Positions 1 to 7,061 of a DNA stretch of 56,982 nt are shown piece by piece (the stretch's first letter is position 1; every line of letters begins with the position of its first letter). Origin of the DNA: JAEDHM01 sp964368645 (GTDB lineage: Bacteria; Bacillota; Clostridia; Christensenellales; CAG-1252); the NCBI GenBank assembly GCA_964368645.1, contig CAYJBY010000019.1, forward strand, positions 1 to 56,982, written 5' to 3'. The translations under genes were made by a program, and so were the position numbers. The notes beneath the pieces are model-generated. The model was not told the origin of the DNA and ran no database searches. It saw only the letters and a list, made by a program, of their open reading frames with translations.

Positions 1-944
1 TCCGCAATGGTGATACCCGTATAGATGGACGCTTCACGCGCCGCAACGGGCATATCGGAAGTGTTGGCAATCAGAACCGTACGTTTCATCAGCGGCTCGC
101 CCGTTCTGGGGTCCGTTAACGCAGGGAACTCGTTAAGCACGTCTGTCATCTCGTTGCCGCGCTCTCCGCAGCCTACGTAAACTATAATATCCGCGTCAGC
201 CCATTTCGCAAGCTGATGCTGAACGACTGTTTTGCCGCTGCCGAAAGGACCTGGAACAGCCGCAACGCCGCCACGTGCCACAGGGAACAGCGTATCGATT
301 ACTCTTTGTCCTGTAACCATAGGAACGTCGGGAGCGTGCTTTACCTTGTAAGGACGTCCTTTTCTGACCGGCCATCTCTGCATCATAGTCAGTTCCGCGT
401 CGCCCTTTTGGGTGGTGACGGTCGCAACTGCGTCGTCAATGGTGAATTTGCCTGCGGAAATACGCTTAACCGTACCTTCTACGCCGCAAGGAACCATTAT
501 TTTGTGAGAAATAATCTTGTTCTCCTGCACAGTACCGATGATGTCGCCTGCCGTAACCGCGTCGCCTTCCGCAACGCAGGGTACGAAGTCCCACAGCTTG
601 CTGTGATCCAAGCTCGCCAAATCTATACCTCTGCCTATACGGTCGCCGAAGCTCTCGCGCAGCTTGTTAAGAGGTCTTTGAATACCGTCGAAAATGCTTT
701 CGATCAAGCCAGGCCCCAGTTCTACGGAAAGAGGATAACCCGTGCTGTACACGTTCTCACCCACTCCCAGTCCGCTGGTCTCTTCGTAAACCTGTATAGA
801 GGCCTTGTCGCCTCTTAATTCGATGATTTCGCCAATTAAACGGTCGGAACCTACGCGTACCACGTCGTACATTTTGCTCGACGCCATATTTTCCGCAACT
901 ATAAGCGGTCCCGCAACCTTGACTACTCTTCCGTTTTCTGCCAT
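1..944 (-). CDS. ntpA: V/A-type ATPase catalytic subunit A (3' end cut by the window edge)
   Basis: This is the catalytic, ATP-hydrolysing subunit of a V/A-type ATPase, which couples ATP hydrolysis in the cytosol to ion pumping across the membrane. The 314 visible residues hold the beta-barrel start (MAENGRVVKVAGPLIVAE), the V-type non-homologous region and the P-loop GPFGSGKT near residue 235, followed by the GCGERGNEM motif. GPFGSGKT instead of the F-type GGAGVGKT marks it as V/A type. The start at 944 is chosen because GGAGGG lies just before it. The gene follows subunit F by about 40 bp and is the last complete operon member visible; subunits B and D should lie beyond the left edge. The C-terminal part is not in the window. 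Identification is very secure. Confidence 0.96.
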   Translation of the reverse strand, partial: MAENGRVVKVAGPLIVAENMASSKMYDVVRVGSDRLIGEIIELRGDKASIQVYEETSGLGVGENVYSTGYPLSVELGPGLIESIFDGIQRPLNKLRESFGDRIGRGIDLASLDHSKLWDFVPCVAEGDAVTAGDIIGTVQENKIISHKIMVPCGVEGTVKRISAGKFTIDDAVATVTTQKGDAELTMMQRWPVRKGRPYKVKHAPDVPMVTGQRVIDTLFPVARGGVAAVPGPFGSGKTVVQHQLAKWADADIIVYVGCGERGNEMTDVLNEFPALTDPRTGEPLMKRTVLIANTSDMPVAAREASIYTGITIA

Positions 945-983
945 ATTGCCCTCCATATTAATGGGTCTGATTTTGAATTAAAA

Positions 984-1313
984 TTACTTGTTATCGTTAC
1001 CGAAAATTATATCCGTACCGATAGCCTTTTCCACGTTTTTTTTGATGCCCGCTATTCCGAAACCGTTACTGCCGGTGGCGGAAGGTACGGGAATAATAGC
1101 AGGGAAAGCCTGATCCTTATATCTGTTAAGCAAATCCTGCAATTCAACCGCCAAAGTGTCAATGATAAAGATAACCTTATAATTACGTGCAAGTGCCTTA
1201 AGTTTTTCGCGTGCGTCGGGAACGTCGGCAACGGGGTAAGCCGCAATGCCGATTGCCTTAAACGCCAAAACGCTGTCCTTGTCGCCGATTACGGCTATAC
1301 TGTCTTTACGCAT
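984..1313 (-). CDS. ntpG: V/A-type ATPase subunit F (central stalk)
   Basis: A 109-residue protein of the usual length for the V/A-ATPase F subunit (NtpG in Enterococcus), which sits on the central rotor stalk. The N-terminus (SIAVIGDKDSVLAFKAIGI) is the family hallmark, and the Rossmann-like alternation of strands and helices fits throughout. The start overlaps the end of subunit C by 8 nt, implying translational coupling, and subunit A follows about 40 bp downstream. Its position between C and A is the canonical ntp order, so the call rests on both sequence and context. Confidence 0.93.
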   Translation of the reverse strand: MRKDSIAVIGDKDSVLAFKAIGIAAYPVADVPDAREKLKALARNYKVIFIIDTLAVELQDLLNRYKDQAFPAIIPVPSATGSNGFGIAGIKKNVEKAIGTDIIFGNDNK

Positions 1314-2289
1314 ATAACTCTCTCAACCTCTGTCTTATGACGCTTTTGTTCACGTTGTTGTTAATGCAAACCAAAATAAGTCTTGCCGCCTTGATTTCCG
1401 TCAGCTTGCCCAAATAATATCCTGCTACGGGCGCGGCGGAAAACATATCGTACTTTTCCTTTTTGAAGATGGCAAGCAACGCGTCGTCGGCGTACTTCTC
1501 GAACTTCGCACCGCCGTTCGCCTCGGATAAAACCGCAAAAGCCTCCGCGTAATCGCTGTAGCGCATCGTATCCGCCATAGCGTCAGGATAATCGTAAAGG
1601 GATAACAGCTTATCCTTGGACAAATTGCCGCCCTCGATAAACAGCTCCTCGAAGTACTTAACGCCCAGTCCGTTCTTTTGACAACGGGATAACGCCGATA
1701 TGTTGGAAAAATCGGCGGATTGCACAAAGTACTCCTTGATACAGCCGCTGCTTCTGCCTAACACCCTGAACGCATAAGCATAGGACGCCTTGTCCAGCTC
1801 GATGTCTATAGCACGGGGCGTGCCGTTCCCTGCGGTAAAAAGTCGGTTAAGCGTCTTGAACGCCGCTCCCATTTCCTCGGGTAAGGAGGTATAATCCTCA
1901 CTTGCCAGAGCGTTTTTGATGTCGCCGCTGTTCAGCAAGCCGTCCGGCTTTAACTGCTCCGAGCTGTCGCCGCCGCTTTTCGCGGACTTGTAACAAACCT
2001 TCGCGTTGTGAAAGTCGTTCCTAAGCAGTAAGCAGGCAACGCCCGTACCGTCTTCGGTTAAAGAACGGACGAAATCCGTAACGGACTTTTCCTCCGCCAA
2101 AAGCAACTTATCGAACAGCTTGGGATTGTCTATACCCAAACCGCCGCCGTAATTGGTTTCCGCCAAGACCTTGACTGCGTCCTCTAAGGTAGCGCAATCC
2201 ATCATACGCACCAGCTTGTCGCGGGTGAGCAGATTATTCTCAAGGCATTTTATCCGTGCGTTAGCGTAAACCACGCTGTTACCGCTCAT
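1306..2289 (-). CDS. ntpC: V/A-type ATPase subunit C (d-like)
   Basis: A 327-residue, mostly helical protein matching the V/A-type C subunit (eukaryotic d), the funnel-shaped adaptor that seats the central stalk on the membrane c-ring. The opening VVYANARIKCLENNLLTRD resembles the family start, and it lies between E and F as in other ntp operons. A GTG at 2295 is in frame, but it directly abuts the GGAG sequence, whereas the ATG at 2289 is five bases downstream of it, so the ATG is preferred. The stop of subunit E overlaps this junction. Confidence in the family comes partly from operon position because C subunits diverge strongly. Confidence 0.9.
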   Translation of the reverse strand: MSGNSVVYANARIKCLENNLLTRDKLVRMMDCATLEDAVKVLAETNYGGGLGIDNPKLFDKLLLAEEKSVTDFVRSLTEDGTGVACLLLRNDFHNAKVCYKSAKSGGDSSEQLKPDGLLNSGDIKNALASEDYTSLPEEMGAAFKTLNRLFTAGNGTPRAIDIELDKASYAYAFRVLGRSSGCIKEYFVQSADFSNISALSRCQKNGLGVKYFEELFIEGGNLSKDKLLSLYDYPDAMADTMRYSDYAEAFAVLSEANGGAKFEKYADDALLAIFKKEKYDMFSAAPVAGYYLGKLTEIKAARLILVCINNNVNKSVIRQRLRELYA

Positions 2290-2291
2290 AC

Positions 2292-2864
2292 TCACTCCTT
2301 AAAAAGCATCTCGGCTATAAGAGGCTCCAGTTCTTCTCTCAACGCCGACAGCTCTACCGCAAGCGACATATTCTTGTCACAGCCGTTGCCGCTTAAAATC
2401 ACGCCGCCCTTAAAATCGCCTACGCCCTTGTATATCAGCTTGATACCCTTAGCCGCCGCGGTTTCCTGCACAAAGGTCTTGCTAATCAAGCCCTCCGAGC
2501 CGACGGTGACCTCGTCGCCGTCCTCCGCCGCGTTAAGCAGCATATTGCGGATAAGTCCGAGATACTCGTCTTTCGGCAACGCCAAAATGCTATCGGTGGC
2601 TCGGTCAAAAACCGCCTTCAGCACCTGCTGTTTCGCCGCTAATGCCAACTTCTTATTCTCCAATTCGGCAACGGACAGTCTGCGACGCAAAAGTTCGGGC
2701 GCCATAGCTGCCGCCTTAGCTGTTTCGCGCTTAAAAAACGCTTCAACCTCCGCAGTTACCGCCGCCTTGCTTTTAGCCGCGCTTTCCTCAGCTGTACCGA
2801 CTGCGATTTGCTTTTCGCTCTCCGCGTCGGACAGGATTTTGTCGATTATGGCTTCCTTACTCAT
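2292..2864 (-). CDS. ntpE: V/A-type ATPase subunit E (peripheral stalk)
   Basis: A 190-residue protein with a long Ala/Glu/Lys-rich amphipathic helix over roughly residues 10-110 and a small globular C-terminal domain, the layout of the V/A-type E subunit that forms peripheral stalks with the H/G subunit. It sits between the proteolipid K and subunit C, five bases after K, in the standard gene order. It holds the catalytic head still against rotor torque. The coiled-coil half is low in sequence signal, so context carries part of the call. Confidence 0.9.
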   Translation of the reverse strand: MSKEAIIDKILSDAESEKQIAVGTAEESAAKSKAAVTAEVEAFFKRETAKAAAMAPELLRRRLSVAELENKKLALAAKQQVLKAVFDRATDSILALPKDEYLGLIRNMLLNAAEDGDEVTVGSEGLISKTFVQETAAAKGIKLIYKGVGDFKGGVILSGNGCDKNMSLAVELSALREELEPLIAEMLFKE

Positions 2865-2869
2865 AGGAA

Positions 2870-3406
2870 TTACAGAATTGTGCCGATTGCGCGAGCTACC
2901 ATAGCCGCACCCTCAGTAACCTCTTCAACGGGTCCGTTAATCTTAACCATAAACACCGCGAGGAAGGATACCAGCAACGCCAAAACCGCGTAGGTCTCAA
3001 CCATAACGGTAAGAATGATTGCCTTGCCGCTTTCCTCAGGTCTTTTCGCAACCAGACCGATACCGGAGATGGCAACCTTGCTCTGTGCGATTGCGCTCAG
3101 CAAGCCAACGAAAGCGATGGGTAAGCAGCCTGCGAAGATGGACAAGCCCTCGCTCATACTGAGAGCGATACCGCCGCTGAACAGCTCTACCTTGATGAAA
3201 ACGATGAAAGCAACAAGCAGACCGTAAATGCCCTGCGTGCCCGGAAGCAACTGCAAAATAAGGCATTTGCTGAATTTATCGGGGGATTCGCTCGTAACGC
3301 CGGCAGCAGCCTGACCTGCTTTACCAACGCCGATTGCAGAACCGATACCCGCCAAAAGTGCCGCCAAAGCCGCGCCCAACAACGCTATAAAAGTACCTTG
3401 TGTCAT
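2870..3406 (-). CDS. ntpK: V/A-type ATPase proteolipid subunit K, Na+-type c-ring
   Basis: A 178-residue, four-helix (double-hairpin) rotor proteolipid, the V-type duplicated form rather than the two-helix bacterial F-type c. Helix 2 contains LLPGTQG (residues 53-59), helix 3 AIAQSK (Q108) and helix 4 VMVETYA (E137). These line up with L61, T64, Q65, Q110 and E139, the Na+ ligands of Enterococcus hirae NtpK, so Na+ transport is predicted. The first hairpin carries no acidic ion-binding residue, as in NtpK. A strong SD (AGGAGG) precedes the ATG. A C-terminal extension of about 20 residues follows helix 4. Ion specificity is inferred from the ligands only. Confidence 0.95.
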   Translation of the reverse strand: MTQGTFIALLGAALAALLAGIGSAIGVGKAGQAAAGVTSESPDKFSKCLILQLLPGTQGIYGLLVAFIVFIKVELFSGGIALSMSEGLSIFAGCLPIAFVGLLSAIAQSKVAISGIGLVAKRPEESGKAIILTVMVETYAVLALLVSFLAVFMVKINGPVEEVTEGAAMVARAIGTIL

Positions 3407-3471
3407 TTGAAAACCTCCTATGATTTTCTGTTATTGATATTGATTATATTGCTTACGGTTGCCCGTAATAA

Positions 3472-5472
3472 TTACTGCTTCGCACCTCTTTGCTCCGCGG
3501 TGGAATTGGTACCGTTAAGCAGATAGGTATATTTTGTATCCGAACCGAAGGGTACGAACTGGTGCCCTGCGCCTGTGTAAAAACGAGAGAAATACTCGAT
3601 ATATTGCAGACGGCAGTCGTGAACGTATGCGCCCAAAGTGTTGATGCCGATATTGAAAACGTGACCGATAATCAGCACGGGAATTGCAAATACCCAACCG
3701 ATACCGAAGGGAATCAAGTCTGCCAAAACCAACGCGATTTTGTTGACTACCATACCCACGACGCCGGTGGCTAAGCCCAAACCGAACAAACGGGCGTAAC
3801 TTAAAATATCGCTTAAGAAACTGGTTATGTTATACACGTTGGCAAAGCCGCCTAAGATTTTGCCAAAAATGCCCTTCTTGCCCATCGCGCCGCCGACCAA
3901 AATCATCGCCGCGCCAATCGCCATAAGGATAATGCCGGGGAGTTTTAAGGAGCTTACGCCGAAGATACTGCCTGCTAACAAGCCGATACCGATAAACAGT
4001 ACCCACCAAGAGAACTGTCCGAAAATAGCGTCAAGAGGTCTTTTCGCTCTAAAGTCCGCAACGGCCTTCATTCCCATACCGAAGCAAATCTGTAAAAGTC
4101 CAAGGGCTAACGCTAGTCCCAACATTAAAAGGGGCTGTTCCATCGGAACGAAAAGTACGGCAGGCACAAGCTCTTCGCCGAACCAACTGCCGAACATAAG
4201 TCCCCAAAACGCCGTGGATATACCGCACATTGCGATAATTAGCAGGAGCTGACCTTCGCCCTTGCGGGGCTTTTTGAGAATATAAAGGGTAAAACCGACT
4301 ATTGAAAGGATAATGCCGTAAGCCGCGTCACCCAGCATTATGCCGAACAAAAGGAAATAGAAGAACGCCATAAAGGTGTTGGGATCCTTTTCGCGGCAAT
4401 TAGGCACGCTGTACATATTGGTAATGCTCTCGTAGGGGCGTATAACCTTATTATTATACGCGAGCGTGGGATACTCCTCCGTTTCCGCAGGCTCCTCAAA
4501 GGTAAGGTCGCAGGCTATGCCCTTGTCCTCAACGGCCTTAGAGATAACCGCCTCCGCCTCGGTGGGAAGCCAAAAAGTGAGAACGAACGTCTCCTTGGTA
4601 AAACGACAGCTCTCGTCTGCGGACAGCTTCTTGAGCTGTAACTCGTAATAATCGTAAAGTAATTTCAGATCGGTCTCGATGGCGTCGTAGCCTACTACCG
4701 TCTTAATCAGCTCTTGTCTGCTGTTCTCGATGTCGGCAAGCGTGTCGCGGTATTCCGCGCACTTTTCAGCCGCGGTTGCCGCAAAGCTGAAAGAACACTT
4801 TACAAAATCCGCTTCCGCCAAGGCGGTCAGCAGTTCGTCCTTGTTTTCCAGAGGGCAAACGGCGGCGACAGCCGTCATCTTGCTTAAGCCGTAGGTTTCG
4901 ACAAAAGAATAGGGAAGCTCCTGCGCACTCTTAAGCAACGCAAGTTTTTCACTCGGTACCGCGCCGAGCAGGAAAGCCGTGCGGCGAGTGTCGCAAAATC
5001 TGTCCAAAGCCGCGTCAACCTCACTGTAAACGGATAATTGTTCCAGCAAATTCTGGTTACGGGCGGTCTCGGACTTATAATCCAAAAGACTGTTGTTAGC
5101 ACTCTCCAGCTCTGCTACCTGTCTAAAAAGCTCCTCTTCCTTTTCTTTAGCGGAGGTAAGCTGTTCCAGCGTAACCGAGGGACGTGCGTAATCCAAAAAA
5201 CCTATTTTGGGCGCCTTGTAGGTATAGCTCTCGGAATTGAGCTTGGTCGCCTCCTTGCGGCAATCCTTCAAAAAACCGAAAACAAAATTAAGCCGCGCAA
5301 GCCGAGAAACGTAGCCGTCCCTTTCCTCAGGGGCTACCGCCGCTCCCGTTCCGTCAAGCTCCGCCGTGGAGGTAATCTCCGCCGCGCCTGAAGCCACCAG
5401 AATACTCATAAGAGCGTCCTTGTCGGCGGTAAAAGTAACCGCCGTAGCTTTTTTCATTTTAGCGAGTGCCAT
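3472..5472 (-). CDS. ntpI: V/A-type ATPase subunit I (a-like stator)
   Basis: A 666-residue protein with a soluble, coiled-coil N-terminal half and about seven to eight membrane helices from residue 345 onward. This is the stator subunit that forms the two ion half-channels beside the c-ring. The conserved segment DILSYARLFGLGLA, holding the essential arginine, lies near residue 565. The length is typical (650-700). The start overlaps the end of the upstream stalk gene by 14 nt; an alternative ATG at 5457 has no better SD. It lies between the stalk subunit and K as in Enterococcus and Clostridium operons. Confidence 0.94.
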   Translation of the reverse strand: MALAKMKKATAVTFTADKDALMSILVASGAAEITSTAELDGTGAAVAPEERDGYVSRLARLNFVFGFLKDCRKEATKLNSESYTYKAPKIGFLDYARPSVTLEQLTSAKEKEEELFRQVAELESANNSLLDYKSETARNQNLLEQLSVYSEVDAALDRFCDTRRTAFLLGAVPSEKLALLKSAQELPYSFVETYGLSKMTAVAAVCPLENKDELLTALAEADFVKCSFSFAATAAEKCAEYRDTLADIENSRQELIKTVVGYDAIETDLKLLYDYYELQLKKLSADESCRFTKETFVLTFWLPTEAEAVISKAVEDKGIACDLTFEEPAETEEYPTLAYNNKVIRPYESITNMYSVPNCREKDPNTFMAFFYFLLFGIMLGDAAYGIILSIVGFTLYILKKPRKGEGQLLLIIAMCGISTAFWGLMFGSWFGEELVPAVLFVPMEQPLLMLGLALALGLLQICFGMGMKAVADFRAKRPLDAIFGQFSWWVLFIGIGLLAGSIFGVSSLKLPGIILMAIGAAMILVGGAMGKKGIFGKILGGFANVYNITSFLSDILSYARLFGLGLATGVVGMVVNKIALVLADLIPFGIGWVFAIPVLIIGHVFNIGINTLGAYVHDCRLQYIEYFSRFYTGAGHQFVPFGSDTKYTYLLNGTNSTAEQRGAKQ

Positions 5473-5785
5473 AAACCGTTAAAAGTCTCCCTACAATATA
5501 GTCAACCGCTTCCTTGACGTTGGAATCGGCATTGTCGATTATCTTCTGTGCTTGAGCCTTGCCGTCTGCTATCACCTTATCGGCGGCGGACTTCGCCGCT
5601 TTCTCGCTGTCGGCGGTAATGGCTTGGACGGCTGCCGCGGCTTTCTCCGCGCCCTCGCGTCTAATCTCCGCGCACTCCTTCTCGGCGGCGGCGGTTATAG
5701 CCTTGACGGCTGCCGCGGCGGCGGTACGGATACGGTCGGCTTCGCCTTCCGCTTCCAATATGGAATTAATCACTTCGTTAATCAT
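5459..5785 (-). CDS. ntpF: V/A-type ATPase subunit H/G (peripheral stalk, NtpF-like)
   Basis: A 108-residue, almost wholly helical Ala/Glu/Lys-rich protein, the expected size and composition of the H (NtpF) subunit that pairs with subunit E in the peripheral stalk. It is the first gene of the V-ATPase cluster. Its ATG is preceded by GAGGA. Sequence alone would only say coiled coil; identification relies on first position in the H-I-K-E-C-F-A order and on the overlap with subunit I. Confidence 0.87.
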   Translation of the reverse strand: MINEVINSILEAEGEADRIRTAAAAAVKAITAAAEKECAEIRREGAEKAAAAVQAITADSEKAAKSAADKVIADGKAQAQKIIDNADSNVKEAVDYIVGRLLTVYGTR

Positions 5786-5863
5786 ATCGTCCTCGCAATC
5801 GCGCTTGTCGCGCTTAATAGTAGTATCTCTTGCGCCGTCCGTTGTAAGCGGACTGCGGAAAAA

Positions 5864-6316
5864 TTATTTGTTACGCTCTCTCTCCTCGATGGCGGTTATC
5901 TTGTCCAAACGACGCTGATGTCTGCCGCCTGCATAAGGCGTATTGAGCCAAATATCAAAAAGCTTGACTGCCTGTTCGGGAGTAACCACTCTGCCGCCCA
6001 AGCCTAAAATGTTGGTGTTGTTATGCTCTGCCGTGGCTCTTGCGCTGAACTCGTCGGACAGCACCGCGGCTCTGATGCCGTTGACCTTGTTGGCGGCTAT
6101 CGTAATGCCGATGCCGGTACCGCAAAGCAAAATACCCTTGTCGAACTCACCGCTTGCAACCGCGTCCGCAACCAGCAGACCGTAATCGGGATAATCCACG
6201 CTGTCGGTGGTATAGGTGCCGAAATCCTTGTACTCGATGCCCTTGGAGTTGAGATAATCGATTATCGCCGGCTTCAAACAAATGCCGCCGTGGTCGCAGC
6301 CTATTGCTATCTTCAT
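5864..6316 (-). CDS. rpiB: Ribose-5-phosphate isomerase B
   Basis: A 150-residue RpiB/LacAB-family isomerase that interconverts ribose 5-phosphate and ribulose 5-phosphate in the pentose phosphate pathway. Diagnostic segments are MKIAIGCDHGG at the N-terminus (substrate-binding Asp), GILLCGTGIG (catalytic cysteine) and AVLSDEFSARATAEHNNTN further on. An upstream in-frame ATG at 6376 would add 20 unrelated residues and lies upstream of the -10 box, so the ATG at 6316, preceded by GCGGAGGC, is taken. The V-ATPase cluster starts 78 bp downstream on the same strand with no terminator between, so read-through is possible. Confidence 0.95.
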   Translation of the reverse strand: MKIAIGCDHGGICLKPAIIDYLNSKGIEYKDFGTYTTDSVDYPDYGLLVADAVASGEFDKGILLCGTGIGITIAANKVNGIRAAVLSDEFSARATAEHNNTNILGLGGRVVTPEQAVKLFDIWLNTPYAGGRHQRRLDKITAIEERERNK

Positions 6317-6343
6317 ACGCGCCTCCGCTTCTAAATTTATAGA

Positions 6344-6373
6344 ATTATAGCATACGCTGTAAATACAAGTCAA
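6344..6373 (-). promoter_or_regulatory. Sigma-A promoter of rpiB
   Basis: On the minus strand a TTGACT box (6373-6368) and a TATAAT box (6349-6344), the latter with an extended TGC, are separated by 18 bp. Transcription would start near 6337, about 20 nt before the rpiB start codon. It may also feed the V-ATPase genes. Confidence 0.75.
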
Positions 6374-7036
6374 CATTAATAAACGAAAACTAAAAGTTTA
6401 ACGCGAATTTTTTCCGATTCCGTAAGGACTTATATAATCATATTCGGGTTTACGGGAAGCTCGAAAACCGTTTATCGACAGGCGTTTTAATCGTCCTTTT
6501 CTCTTTGATGAAGTAATACGAAAGAAACTGAATCGTAAAATCGATTATATCGGAATATCCGAGTTTTTTTGTAGTTAAGTATTTTTTGTACAAAAACCGT
6601 ATCCAAATGGAATTATTACGGATATTTCAAGATTTTTTCTGATTACAACCCATATTTGCCGTAACTCGTATCCGCAACCTGTTAAAATAAGCAAATACGC
6701 AAAAAAGCACCCGAAAAAGTCTAAAACTCCGCTCCCTGCGGAGATTTTCGTTTTTCGCCCTTTGGCAATTACAGGAAAGAGCAGGTAGCTTATTTAATTT
6801 GCGCTTTTCGACCGTCTCCAAACCGCATAAGCTTAAAATGCCCTTTGTTGTTTTCGTATATATCGGATATTACGAGATTTTTTATAAACCGCGCTACCGA
6901 CAAGTCGCGTTTTGCGTTAAAAAACCCGTCCTTTTTTACTCTGCTCCTTCAATTCGTTACTTCCTTCTTTGTCGCAAAATAAGAAAAAATGGTTATTATA
7001 TGGTTTACTTTTTAATATTATTTGTGATAACATATC
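6374..7036. other. Intergenic region without a supportable gene
   Basis: About 660 bases between the divergent rpiB and coiled-coil genes. It is AT-rich with poly-T stretches. Short open frames of 64 and 80 codons exist on each strand but lack SD sequences and overlap one another, so neither is called. No tRNA, riboswitch or terminator was recognised. Confidence 0.5.
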
Positions 7037-7057
7037 TATAATATAAGATTTGGAGGT
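7037..7057 (+). promoter_or_regulatory. -10 box and SD deciding the start of the coiled-coil gene
   Basis: TATAAT at 7037-7042 is a likely -10 element, without a convincing -35. GGAGGT at 7053-7057 precedes the ATG at 7062. The in-frame TTG at 7050 overlaps the SD itself and is therefore unlikely to be used. Confidence 0.5.
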
Positions 7058-7061
7058 CTAT

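Noticed and set aside
216..818. 200-codon plus-strand frame
   Set aside because: It is antisense to the V-ATPase subunit A gene; the translation is low in hydrophobic order and has no SD.
6627..7041. Short frames of 64 (minus) and 80 (plus) codons
   Set aside because: No SD, mutually overlapping, translations look random, and the plus-strand one runs through the -10 region of the next gene.
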